A DNA stretch of 64,000 nucleotides from NCBI GenBank assembly GCA_031472005.1, contig PZJY01000001.1:310001-374000 (forward strand), in the 5' to 3' direction. The notes below the pieces were generated by a model that was given only the letters and a program-made list of their open reading frames with translations, had not been told where the DNA came from and ran no database searches. Of this stretch, positions 11,918 through 23,914 are shown in pieces. This stretch comes from Tetracladium setigerum. Lineage: Eukaryota > Ascomycota > Leotiomycetes > Helotiales. Position numbers and translations under genes: made by a program. Within the stretch, counting starts at the first letter, position 1; the number at the start of each line of letters is the position of its first letter.

Positions 11918-14769
11918 ATGCGTTTGTTAAAGCTCGTAGGGCCTCGCGAATTCAGCCTGGTCCAAGTTCCTACGCACAACACACTTCCTTATGCTATACT
12001 CTCGCACACTTGGACTGAAGATCAGGAAGTCACTTATCAAGAGCTTATCAGTGGGACAGGAAAGGACAAGACCGGCTATGACAAGATCGTGTTTTGTGGA
12101 GAACAAGCTATCAAAGATGGCCTACTCTTCTTCTGGGTGGACACTTGTTGTATTGACAAGTCAAATCCTGCCGAGCTCACGACAGCAATCAATTCCATGT
12201 TCCGCTGGTATCGAAACGCCACTAAATGCTACGTATATCTTGCGGATGTGTTAGTACCAAGATGTGACGCGATTATTCAGGTTCACCAGAGCACGTGGAA
12301 AGCCGCTTTTCGGGCTAGCAAGTGGTTCACCAGAGGCTGGACGCTTCAAGAACTGATTGCTCCTGGGATAGTCGAATTCTTTTCTAAAGATGGTCAACAA
12401 CTAGGCGACAAACAATCACTTGAAGAGTTGATATATGAGATAACCAAAATTCCGATTAAGGCTTTGCAAGGAAATCCTTTCTCTAATTTCAGCATTGCTG
12501 AGCGGCAAAATTGGGCAGCACAGCGTCAGACAACACAAGAAGAAGATCTGGTGTATTGTCTGCTAGGTCTCTGCGAAGTATCTATGCCGGCTATCTATGG
12601 GGAGGGGAAGGAAGCCGCATTGAAACGATTCCAAATGACAGTTAGGGGGTTTCTCAAGACTAACGAGCTAAAAGACACAGAAGGTAAGTCACATCTAGTA
12701 AGGTATTATTTGTGCTAATCTGCAATATAGATAATGAAGTTTGTTTCCATGTGCCATTCGACAGAAATCCTAACTTCACTGGCCGTGAGTTCCAGTTGGC
12801 CAAGCTCGAAGAAATGCTCTTTCAGCGAGGTCAAACCACAAAAGTAGCCATCATGGGGTTAGGGGGCATAGGCAAAACCCAATTAACACTTGAGTTTGTG
12901 TATCGAGTGAAAGAAAAGTATCAAAGCTATATCGTGATCTGGATACCCGCAACTAATCAAGAAAGCTTGCATCAAGCATATCGGGACGTGGCTCGACAGC
13001 TGTGTATACCCGGTTGGGAAGAGGACGAAGCAGATGTGAAGAGGTTGGTGCAAAATCACCTAAGCAAAGAAAGCAGTGGAGAGTGGCTTTTGGTGTTCGA
13101 CAACGCTGATGACATTGATCTGTGGTTCGCGGAGACACTAGGGCAGGGAAACAGTCGTTTGGTCGACTACTTGCCCAGGAGTAAACATGGGTGCATCATT
13201 TTCACAACACGGGACCGGAAGACAGCCGTTAAGCTTGCACAAAAAAATGTGGTTGATATACTGGAGATGGATGAAGATGCGGCTACACATTTGCTACAAA
13301 ACTATCTGGTTAATCCGGATCTGGTTCATAATAAGCCAGACACAACAGCTTTGCTTGAGGAGCTCACATACCTCCCACTTGCCATTGTTCAGGCAGCGGC
13401 GTATATCAACGAGAATAGAGTAGCTTTCTCTGATTATCTATCCCTACTCCGAGACCAAGAAGATGTAGTGATTGAACTACTTAGCAAGGATTTTGAGGAC
13501 GAAGGAAGGTACCATGATGTGAAGAATCCGGTAGCCACGACGTGGCTTATCTCGTTTGAGCAGATTCGGCGCCATGATCCGCTGGCAGTCGAGTACTTGT
13601 CATTCATGGCGTGCATCGATGCGAAGGATATTCCACAGTCCCTGCTTCCGCCTGGACCGTCCCGTGTGAAAGAGCTAGAGGCGATCGGGACCCTCGACGC
13701 CTACTCATTTATCACTAAACGGCCTGGTGGCCTAGCTCTTGATCTCCATCGGCTAGTGCATTTGTCAACACGGAATTGGTTGAGTTTGAGAAAAGAATGG
13801 GATGACCGGGCAAATGCAGCCTTGAATTGGGTAGAAGACATATTCCCTGAGCCCAATCATGAGAACAAGGCTTCTTGGATGAGCTACCAAATACATGCGC
13901 AATGTGTTCTCACATCGACTAAAGATCGAGAGAAGGAATCTAAAGAATGGTATAATTTAGCTGAACGGATTGGAAGATGCTGCCGACTTACAGGTGAGTA
14001 TCAACAAGCTGAGAACTGGAACCGTGAGACGCTCAAGCTCAAGAAAGAGGTGCTTGGAAAGACACACCCAGAAACGCTCGAGACTATGAATGATCTCGCT
14101 CTTATGCTCGATGACCAGGGTAAATACGCTGAAGCGGAGACTATGAATCGCGAAACGCTTAAGCTCGGGGAAGAAGTATTTGGAAAGACACACCCGTCAA
14201 CGCTCACGACTATGGGTAATCTCGCTGCTGTGTTCTATGACCAGGGCAAATACGCTGAAGCAGAGACTATGGATCGCGAGACGCTTAATCTCAAGGAAGG
14301 GGTGCTTGGAAAGACACATCCGTCAACGCTCGCGACTATGAGTAATCTCGCTCTTACGCTTAGTAGCCAGAGTAAATACGCCGAAGCGGAGACTATAAAT
14401 CGCGAGACGCTTAAGCTTAAGGAAGGAGTGCTTGGAAGGACACACCCGTCAACGCTCATTACTCTAAGTAATCTCGCTCTTGCGCTTAGTAGCCAGAGTA
14501 AATACGCCGAAGCGGAGACTATAAATCGCGAGACGCTCAAGCTCAAGGAAGAGGTACTTGGAAATACACACCCATCAACGCTTGCCAGTGTTTACGGCCT
14601 TGCCCACACACTTCAAAGCAAAATGGAGTATGAAGAAGCATCGATACATTATGAAAGAGCGTGCACTGGCTATAAGTCATCGTTAGGACCCGACCATCCA
14701 ACCACGAAGGCCTGTGTGAACCACTATGCTGGTATGCTCGATCATATCAAAGAGGCCAATCAAATATAG
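11918..14769 (+). CDS. HET / NB-ARC / TPR receptor (fungal NLR-like, heterokaryon incompatibility type)
   Basis: Exons 11918..12683 and 12731..14769 give 934 aa. Residues 1-250 are a HET domain: YAILSHTW, then FFWVDTCCIDK, then FTRGWTLQELIAP. HET domains trigger cell death on recognition of non-self. The NB-ARC/STAND NTPase follows, with P-loop IMGLGGIGKTQL (about residue 300), a Walker B-like WLLVFDNADD and TYLPLAIVQAA. The C-terminal third is TPR of the kinesin-light-chain type: five 42-aa units (consensus KYAEAETxNRETLKLKEEVLGKTHPSTL) plus a diverged last one. The unit DNA is nearly identical, a sign of ongoing repeat exchange as in other fungal incompatibility receptors. The ligand is unknown. 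The frame is intact. Confidence 0.9.
14008..14640 (+). repeat. 126-nt tandem repeat array coding TPR units (receptor 1)
   Basis: Five head-to-tail 126-nt units code for 42-aa TPRs. The last two units share long identical DNA stretches (for example around 14360-14420 and 14480-14545), including synonymous positions, which points to recent duplication or gene conversion. Confidence 0.85.
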
Positions 14770-16091
14770 TGCTGTGCGAGTAGGTAATCAAGAATAATGG
14801 AGATTCCCTTCCAAAGCCATCCGCCTCACGTAATTTCGGATGACTAACTTTCTTACCCTCTATTGTAGGAAACTCATATACTCATTAACTGTGTTGATGG
14901 GCCTTTTGTTTACATTTGTCAACGAGGAATTTCTGACAGATCATACATTGATTAGCCATACTCGAATACAGCCTTGGCAAATTTTCGAACTATCATTCTT
15001 GAACTAGGTTATATATAGCTAGACCTATCTCGTAATTCGCAGCTATTCCGTAACACCTCAACTTTGGCTGTTATAACAGAAGGAAAGACCAGTTTTGCAA
15101 GCGACTGTATAGGCCAACATGCAACCAACGTAAAAGGCACTAGGTAGGTAGCGAATGCGGCGTCACACTTGACTCTCTTTGTTTCAATTATTTAAACCCA
15201 TGTGAAGTATGCTAGACTCGTGACAACCAAGCTGGGGTGTATTAGGAGTCCCCACTTATAACCTTCCACTTGCGATTTGTGGGGTGGTGTGAGGTGAAAA
15301 TAGACCTCCTCCCTTGGAAATCAACTGATTTTGGAGATATCGAAATATATCCAGGGTGATCAGCTAGTTTTGGATCAGGAGTATAACATTTCAATTTGGA
15401 CTGACTGTGGCGCTGTACATGATGTAGGATTACACAATTAAGCTATATTACTGTAAGAATACAGTTTAGTGGGCTTCGATTGCAGTGTTCTCTTCCCATG
15501 TTATCAATCCCTTGGACTGGCAACCACCCACTCACACTAGGAAGTTCAGAAGCGGGCTTGGTAGTTTTACAATGAGGTAAAATTATTCTAATTTGACTTG
15601 AAATAAGCATGTGTAGTAGATTTCAAAGACTAGTAGTTCTCTCCAAAGGCTGGTTCTCAAGTTCATGTGAGCCGAATTTGTGGTAAAATTTCGTTTAGAA
15701 TTATGGTATCAGTTTCTTGGGTCCCACAGTGTCGTATCATAACAAAAAACCATCGGAATACATCCTTAAAGCTTCCGTAATCAATGCAGCTCAAAAACCC
15801 TAGCTATATATCCTAGTAATCTTGCAGGTATATATATATATATATATATATAGCTATTAGGACCTTCTGTCCGAAAGAGAACAAGTGTTTTTTATTAAAT
15901 AATAGCGAGCAACAACAGCTACAATATAGCCGTCTCTAACTCTCTCACTCCCCTGTAGTACTACTCCTTAATGTAGTATGAATGACATCCCACGTTTATA
16001 CTATCTACCTCTATTCCTATATTTCGGCTCTGCGTCGTTGCACGTGCGCCGCCAGGATTTTATAACCTGATAAGACAAGCTTATTGAGGCA
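14770..16091. other. Intergenic, AT-rich, with TA microsatellite
   Basis: About 1.3 kb with no supported gene. A (TA)n run lies at about 15829-15852. Sequence around it is AT-rich, with stop codons in all frames. Confidence 0.5.
15829..15852. repeat. (TA)n microsatellite
   Basis: About 12 TA units in a row are directly visible. Confidence 0.95.
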
Positions 16092-17818
16092 TTAGACTTC
16101 CACTTTTCTCGCTGTGTGTTGGTTTTTCCAGTCTTGTATTCTCGAACCCCATCGAGCCACCAGCAAACTCAAAGTACCACCTATAATAACCACAGTAACA
16201 CCTAATAGACAAATTAGATGATAAAATAATATATAAGACTATGAAACCCACATAGCACAGATGTCCATCCAATCCCGATTTGATCTATCAGGGGGATAGC
16301 TGCTGCTGTCGAGGCAGCAGCAAACGTATATTGAATTAAATATTTTGTCATGACCGCCTCCGTACGCTGCTTTGGTAGGGCTTCTATTGTTGCAGTTAGT
16401 GGGCCCGTAGCACATATTCTGAGGACAGACGACAAACCAGCACAATATGCGTTGCTACCGGCAAAAGCAAACATCAAACCCATGCCCCAGAGAAAAGCAG
16501 AAACCGTAGGAACAGCCAGGCCACCAAGCCGATACTGCATTGTCCAACCGTAAACCAAAGTCGCCACAGGAATGATTCCAAAGAAGGCCCATAAGCCAGT
16601 GCGAAGTCTATCCTGTGGGAGACGGAGGCCGTTGCGTTTTTCTATTCCTCTGGTAACCGCTTGGTCAGATAGTTTGCCACCAATTGCTGCTCCCAATACA
16701 AAGCCAAATCCAGGGGCCAGGTAGAAGAGACCAGAAACAAGCGGTGCTGTGAGGTTGAAGCGGGGATTTATCAAGTGCCTGGGGGAGACGAGTAGGCAGA
16801 ATTGATGCCAAGAGAGTAGACCACATGATATATTCTGCGATCTCGTCAAGAGTGCTCAATATTTATGCCGAAGGGGGCTACCTACCATCAACAGTATGCT
16901 TGGATTTTTCAACACTAAGAGCGCTGGTAGAGGGTTGAATAACGCAAGATTCTTGAAGGTTAATGGAACTCTCCCGTACATGCCGTCGCTTTGAGGGATC
17001 GAGGGTACGAAGAGCAGTGAGGTGAGCAAGCCGGCACCCGCCATTCCAGCCTGGATCCAAAATATGACCCTCCAGGTACTAAAAGTTGCCACAAGCCCGC
17101 CAAAGCAGGGTCCTAGTACTGGGTCAGCATTTGATTAGCCCAATTTCTGATGATGCTTACCTAGAGCTGTACCCAATAATGCCCCAATCATCTGACATGC
17201 GGTTGCCATGCCTCTTTGTGTCTGTAAACAGGTTCAGTGCCAAGCTCAGCTTATCATAAAAGAAAACTTGTACATACAGGCTCAAAGATATCGGTCAGCG
17301 TGGTCTGGCCAGCGACTAGTAAATACGTGCCAGCAGACCCTGCTAATAAACGTGTCATAATGAAAGGTACAAGACTCCGAGCACAAGCAGCCCCAATCGT
17401 GCCACTGAACAAAAAGAAGACTGCAATATCATAAGAAATCTTTCGTCCTACGAACTGCGAGACCCATTAGATCCCGAAACAATAGACGTAGCTATTTACT
17501 CACCTGACTAACAGGTACCCAGAAGAAGGAAGTTGTGCCCATGACAAGAAAAACAGCAGCATTCAGAATGTCAATAATGCCTCTAGTTGTGTTGAATTGT
17601 GCAGCTATTTCGTTTGTTGCTGAAAAGATTGCTGTGCCGGAGAAGGTCATAGTCCAAGCCACCCAACTGATATTGAACACTATTTTTGCTTTGTCCCATT
17701 CCGAATATACCAGCCCTCCCGACGGGATACGACTGAGACAATCCTCATTACTCTCGGCTTTCTTGGAAAGCACATCTTTTAATTCAAGTTTCGACTTTGG
17801 TTCAACGTAAGACTCCAT
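16092..17818 (-). CDS. Major facilitator superfamily transporter (12-TMS multidrug/metabolite type)
   Basis: Exons inferred: 17818..17504, 17454..17278, 17221..17161, 17112..16882, 16834..16252 and 16201..16092. The start is MESYVEPKSKLELKD. Hydrophobic helices carry MFS blocks: VGRK-containing loop after TM2, TRLLAGSAGTYLLVAGQTTLTDIF, RGMATACQMIGALLG and GPCFGGLVATFSTWRVIFWIQA. The second half contains LIxPRFNLTAPLVSGLFYLAPG. The last splice (acceptor at 16202) adds the final helix VVIIGGTLSLLVARWG and a basic tail, which would otherwise be lost. Between about 16815 and 16775 the frame changes by one base. Either a 44-nt intron (GTCTAC...CCCCAG) or an insertion explains it, so TM7 is uncertain. 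It lies next to a Zn2Cys6 gene on the same strand. The substrate is unknown. Confidence 0.78.
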
Positions 17819-18641
17819 GGTGTGAACGGTATGATCAAGTTCTGGGAATTGGATGAAGTTGGGAATCCAGGAGCTGGACGAATGTGAAAGATTTATGTTT
17901 AACTTGGAAAGGGGAAAGAGGCCGGCTATATAACCGATAGACCTATGGGTAGCAGCAGATAGCCTTTAAGGTCAATTCTTGGTGCATGAACGCTGCCTCA
18001 GAAGCATTGGCTCGAGTTGATCCGGCCAAAGTAACCGAGCTCTGTCAGGCCAAATCTACTCAAAAGTAAACAAGTCGCCCACTCTCGGCAAATTTTCAAA
18101 TTTCGCCGAAATCCGCAACAACCCTGTGCAAGATTGGTTTCTGACAAAAGACCCAAATGAGGTCAAACGCCGCGCGAGCTAGCACGAGGCGTGAATCGTA
18201 TAAATTGAGGGCATTGAGACTTTGGCTGTGGGCTCTATTTGTCGTAGCGGATTCAATTTACTACATTGCTACAAAATGGCAACGTAGAATCCACTTCATA
18301 TGTGTAAGGATTACTAGCGGGGAATCACGATGATATCAGAGTCGTAATAACCGCTTTTACATTCAAGCTTTTCTCTGAGGATTCCCCAAATTATGAGGGG
18401 AAAGAGGGGATGTATACACCGATTCAGTACAATAGCGTTCCTGAATCTCCTCAGTTCTGTTATATACAATTGAGGCTCTTCTGATCCTGACAATGTGGTC
18501 AAACTCCCACATGAGAAACGTCCCATAATTTACGAAGATATCAGTATCGATTTCTTCCTCTACCTTGCGAAGTCCTATGGGGTTGACTCAGCCATGCGTA
18601 TAGAGGAGGATATTTCTCACAGAAGGGGAATGCTGCAACAC
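17819..18641. other. Intergenic, MFS promoter and regulator 3' UTR
   Basis: About 820 bp. It must hold the promoter of the MFS gene. Several CGG/CCG triplets occur (for example near 17920 and 18020), but no convincing inverted CGG pair for a Zn2Cys6 factor was fixed. Confidence 0.4.
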
Positions 18642-20780
18642 TCAACCTTGAGTAAACCACTCGAAGAAGAGGTGATTTTCATCGAGAACCCCTCTACTAG
18701 GAAAGTCGAACATGATTTCATGCTGAGTCAAGAAATCCTCCATTGGGGTTTGACCAAGGACCATTTCAGTCGTCAGTTCATTCGTGCCAATAAGATTTGC
18801 ATCAGCAGCTGCACTGGAGGCAGTGTTCGAACGATCGATAATAGATATTTCCGTCTCTGCCGCTTTCGCTGACAAGTGATCATCGCAAGCCTGTCTGATT
18901 CCGTCTAAGTGGTCACAGAACTCTGTAGCAGACAGGTTTCCATTCTTCGCCATGAACTGAAGGAGTTGGGCTGCGGAATCGTATCGTTCACGATCATTGC
19001 TCTTCATGTCTAAAACACTTGAGATGGCAAGCACGATCGCGGAAGAGAAGAGGTTGTGTGCGTCGAAATAGCCAAAGGTCGCCAGGGAGCCTTCAATCCA
19101 TACCTGCGTCAGCAAGTCGTTAGAATGACGTGCAGCATGAATGCATGCTTCTGTAAGTGTAGGTATGATGGTATCCAGGTTTCCCGGAGTCTCGCCACTT
19201 TTTTCTCTTTCTGGAATGCTACCTCGAGGGTTCTGAAGAACGTATAACAAGATAGGACGAGTGGCGAGGATGAGGCACTGGTAATGACGTTAATGATTGT
19301 ACAATTATAATTTCTCTGTTCAAGCTTACCTGGTTGAAGGAGAGATGAAGCGAAACAATATGTCTTGCTGCTGACTCACCACTACTTGGGAGTCTGACTT
19401 TCACTGGTAGCGTCGCGACCCATGTCTTTAGTGCCCGTAGAATCTGCTGCACACTATGAACAAAAGGTGGTGGATTGTTCCTGCAGTATATGGTATTAAT
19501 TATGTCACCAGCAATCCTAGCGAGATTAATACTCGCAAGGATGAAACCAGGATCTGGGAGGTTCTCTCTTTCATTATCGGGGACGCCCATAAGCGAGGGC
19601 AAAGCAACACTGATGTCTGTATCTTGGATGCCCGGGGGCTGACCAAGCTTTGACGCCCAAATTCGTTCACAAGCATAAATTGTCCACCACAAGCAAATTC
19701 GGTGTTGTTTTATCAGAGGTTCCATTGTGATGGAACCTGGCAAATTGTGATGCAAACCGAGACTGACAGCCAATCGCATAGCCGAGCCAATATTGTTGTA
19801 AGCAGAATGCCTTCTGTTGAGGTTGTGAGAGTAGAACGACTACGACGATACGATTAGTAGAATGGAAAACCAGGCCGTACCAGTTGTTCAACAGACTCAC
19901 AAGAAGAACCAACGATTCAATATGTTCCAGATTTGCCCTCTCGGGAAGGATATGCAGCAATTGAGAGGCATACTTGAAATAGTTTAAGCCTGGGAAATCT
20001 TCTATCGTTGTATGCCTTGCACTGCTCGAGTACACCTGGCCAAGGGCAAATAGAGCGAAAAGCTTACAAATTTCGTCAGTGCGGAGTGGTTCAATCTTTG
20101 AGTAGGCCTGACTCAATTTGGATATCGTCGGTCCTTGTAACAAAACGTGATAGCCTCGATTGATATGGGCAATAGCAACCTTGATGTAGAGTTGGGCATT
20201 GATTTTGGTCGGCCAGGGCGGCTGAGAAGTGGGGAGTGACAGAAGTTGTTCATCACCAATGTAATGGGTTCTTGGAATGTGCGATACAGGTGTGTCTGTG
20301 GTGTTCAGAGACTGGCGGAAGCGTGTTGCAAAGGCCGGACATGCGGCTACTGCTATGTAAATTGGCAGTCTTGTCGAATCGCTTACGACGAACCAAGCCC
20401 TCTCTTCTATGACAGGGTTAGATACTGTAGGCAGCGGATTTACCGTTGCCTCGAAGGAGTCTGTCCGGTCATCAGGGTCGTGATCTTGGGTTTCCCTGGT
20501 TAGACCTTTCTTCAATTGCTCATTCTCTGCTAGCACTTGTTCCAGATAGCTATTTATAGTGTCATCAGCTATTATAGGTGGTTATTAAGTGTGGATTCAC
20601 AACGTACCTCTCAGACACTTGGATCAGCCGGGGCTTCTCATTATAGACACAATGGTCGGCGTTGCTATTGCTGGAGCAGTTATTGCAGGGTAAGGTACCA
20701 GAACATTTAACTTTGCGCGCATGGCACTGATTGCATCTACTCTCTATGATTAGGCCAGTTGCTAATCCAATAGAAAACAT
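18642..20780 (-). CDS. Zn2Cys6 fungal transcription factor
   Basis: Exons 20780..20608, 20549..19881, 19810..19330 and 19277..18642 give 652 aa. The zinc cluster has spacing C-x2-C-x6-C-x5-C-x2-C-x8-C (from CNQCHARKVKC). It is followed by a short heptad-like linker (LEQVLAENEQLKKG) and a fungal-specific transcription factor domain with the typical GSAMRLAVSLGLHH block and WWTIYACER. The third exon starts after a CAGAAG acceptor, needed to make NWHSAYNNIGSAM. The start codon is uncertain: 20780 gives a hydrophobic leader (MFSIGLATGLIIES), unusual for a nuclear protein, and an upstream exon may exist. It is a nuclear regulator, plausibly of the adjacent MFS gene on the same strand. Confidence 0.85.
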
Positions 20781-22575
20781 ACGCTTGAATTCTCCTCTTC
20801 CGAGTTATTGCCTTGGAAACGCCCCGTCTGACACTGGGACTGCTTCTGGATGGCGAAGGACTCTGAGTCAGCATTTTCAAACCCCACTGCACAAGAAATG
20901 TTTGCTTTTGCTTGACTAATACTCAGAATTGCTTGAGTTTGGGTGAGATAGGCTGGCAAAGTCAGGTGTGAGAGAGGTTTGAACAGGAAAACTAAAGCCC
21001 TTTGTTCGGCATAAACTCGCCGCTGCCGGACTGTATCCACTCTAGTTTGCCAAGCCACCGGGGAGTGCAGGTTAAGCTTTCGGCGACTTCGCACTTTCGC
21101 CGAGGTGCATCTTCAATCTGACGTCTAATTCACGTGGATTTGTGATGAATAAATAATAATGACTTAGAAAAAAAGAGGTGAGTTTTTTCAAGTACGACAA
21201 ATTAACCTAAGTCTGCTGACAAATTGAAGTATATAGAAGTACATTGGATGACTCTACCTACCTTAGCTTGTATTGTTGACGCTTGAAGCCCTTCCGAGAT
21301 ATGTATAACGACGGAGAGCCAAATCATGGGAATAAAGGTATACAGAAGTACGTGTAGGATGTGATTCGGACTCTATAGGTTTACTACAGAAAATGTTTTA
21401 ATAGTTAAATAGTATTTAAAACTAAAATTCAGGAAGTTTTTAAAGATTTTAACGTTATTTAAATTATTAATTATAAATTATTAGGTTTTTCACAAGTAAG
21501 GTTCACTATAAAGTATTCTATCGAGTTTCAACGATATAGGGCTGAATTAACATAAGACGCTATTACCCTCGTCGAGATCGATAAGAGAGGACTAAAACCA
21601 TACCTTTGAGAAGAACTAGCCCGGGCAGGAGTTATCTTCCAAACTTAAATATAATAATTAAAGTAATTACTTAAAATGATCTCTGGGCCGGTTATCGCAA
21701 GTATTCTTGGTCGCTATCTTGATCTCAGCTGTCTCGATTTATATTTAATGAATTTAAATCTGGTGAAACTGGAGGTTGGAACAAAATATGGATAATTCGA
21801 GTTGAGCCAAGACTGCAGCATGCCTTGCTAGGGGAATATTTTTGCTAGTTAAAGCGATGTCTTATCTCAAGTCATCTTGACTCTACTGCTGGACAACTAA
21901 GCAAGGTGGTTGCAAATTTGAACTTTGTAGAGCTGCAAGATGCATCTGCAGATAGTAATAAGGTCCGGTAAGATCTTTCTATTTTTAAAAAGGTTGTCTG
22001 CTGTCATGAACTTGTTACACAGTACTTCTCGCGAGACGCTCTCATTTTACTAAAGAAGAATGCCCTAGTTTCCCGTAAAGCCCCCTAAAATTAGGCTTTT
22101 GCAAGAGGTCCCATGTGTGGACTGAGTGTTTGTCCAGATTCTATAGGATGACTGCATATAGGATGGGGTTTGAAAATGCTGGGACTAAACCTCACTAAAG
22201 AGGCTTAGTAATGCATTCGTCAGAATTATAGACACGCGAGCTCTCTGGACTTTGATGATTCAGACATTGATGTATTATCAAACTGACGGAAAAGGTATTA
22301 GTGTGTTCGCAATTCTCCAGGCTGAAGCTGCTCTGGTCTGACAAAGAACTGGATACGGATTAATATTCATAACAAAGAATACCTTTCACTTGTAATACCT
22401 GCCCCAGAGTTAGCGCAACGCCTAATCTGGTCAGATAAAGACAATAGCAACTTGGCCTTCTCAGCAAGGAATCGAGATCCGCGTTGCTGCAGCTACCTGC
22501 AAGCGTTTCAGCGTATAAGAATACCTGGCAGAACCCACATTTGCAATCCTCTCTACTCAAATTCCAACACATTTC
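20781..22575. other. Gene-poor AT-rich stretch
   Basis: About 1.8 kb with no intact gene. From about 21390 to 21690 and near 21720-21790 the sequence is very AT-rich with TTAA/ATTTAA runs, resembling mutated repeat remnants. Translation shows only short fragments. It may be an old transposable element beyond recognition. Confidence 0.45.
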
Positions 22576-23590
22576 GTGAATATGGCCTCATCGTTCAACT
22601 TCCACGACATATCTGTCTCGCTCGACGTAGCGTTGAGCGACGATCAAGATGATCTCGCCGCCTATGAACCTTCGCATCCCGAAAGGTACACAAAAGATCT
22701 GATCTGGGCCCCCAAAGGAGAATGCGAGAATTATAAAGAGCTCCGCGCAAAACAAGGGCGGCCATCAAAGGAAACGTGTTGGCTATGCGACATACCTGAT
22801 CTCCCGGACGGCTCCGACAAATCTCTGCGCGAGCTCTGTTAGGCCTGTGGGTGGACTGTTAGGCATCAACTCTTTGCCGATTACTGTCCGCGGGTGAAGA
22901 TCATGCACACACGGCTAAATATGCGCTTGTGGGATATCGCCGGTCGATGGATTCTTTGAGACGAGCCCCGGATATCAGCTAGCAATGATACACTCACACA
23001 AATGTTCCTCCGTGCACAACCGAACCACAGTATTCCTCTCGTTGACAACATGCTCGTGTTGAGTGGTCCAAACGACCCGGTCCAGCTCACACTAATGAGC
23101 AAGGTGAAATGCCAACGGCTTCTCGAGATCTAGCGAAAAGTAGCGACCACTAAAAATACTAGTAAAGTGGAAGTGATTGAAACCACCGTGATGGGTTACT
23201 TGAAGTCGCGTTTAGATCTTGACGCGCTATTCGAGCTCCATTGCAGATATTAAAACCTCCCAGAGAACAACATGCCGACCACTCAAACCCGATAGTCGAT
23301 TCCAAGGCTAATGAACTCTGGCGAGCGCTCGAAATGCCGCTCGGGTATGGTAAACTTCTATAGGACTCGGAGTGGCAACTATCACTCGAAGGGATCCCTT
23401 TTGCAATTGCGGCCGAACTCCATGCGATCGTTTGTCGCGCGATCTTCCGAATCCCTTTCCCCGATTTCGTAAAGTACGTACTTGGATACAACATAACAGG
23501 TTACCACCTCGGGAGTTTACGTCATGCCGTATGTGATATACGTGACGGCCTTCGGACAGCATTTCAGGGTCGTCCCGGGACGATGAATAT
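22576..23590 (+). pseudogene. Decayed phosphotransferase-like (APH/kinase-fold) gene
   Basis: The frame starting at 22576 stays coding-like across several stops (TAG at 22840-22842, then a TGA near 22960 and a TAG near 23130). Translation gives CWLCDIPDLPDG early, then LWDIAGRWIL, NDTLTQMFL, HSIPLVDNML and LTLMSKVK. In order, these resemble the N-lobe of fungal aminoglycoside-phosphotransferase-like proteins, as I remember them. A second open piece in another frame (about 23310-23590) may be the C-lobe remnant. No HGD-type catalytic motif is preserved. The family call is tentative; the decayed state is clear. Confidence 0.4.
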
Positions 23591-23601
23591 CTATATCGAA
23601 G

Positions 23602-23703
23602 TTAGCCGCAATCACTCAAATCCAGAGACGGGCAGCACAGATCATCACTAGAGCCTTTCGAACAACTGCTGGAGCGGCTGTTGACGTGGAGCAACCTCTA
23701 TAG
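23602..23703 (+). mobile_element. LINE (Tad1-like) reverse transcriptase remnant
   Basis: A 33-codon stretch reads IQRRAAQIITRAFRTTAGAA with flanking residues, matching the region just after the reverse transcriptase domain in Tad1-type fungal LINE ORF2 proteins (QRRAAQIITGAFRTT-like). It ends at a TAG at 23701. No poly-A tail or rest of the element was recognised, so it is a fragment. Confidence 0.6.
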
Positions 23704-23914
23704 AAGGGGATGTGAGAAGATAAGAAGATAGACTCATGCACTTGCACTACTCTAATGCTAAGCTCCTTTAATAGCCTTGGGGTAGTAGCAATTCACCAAC
23801 TAGTTAATACATATTCAAGGTTCACTCAATTTATTCAGTTTATTAAAAATGAAAGTCTACTTGCGGAATTGTATTGTCTAGACGGGAATCCTTTACTCCC
23901 CGAACCGGTTTTAG

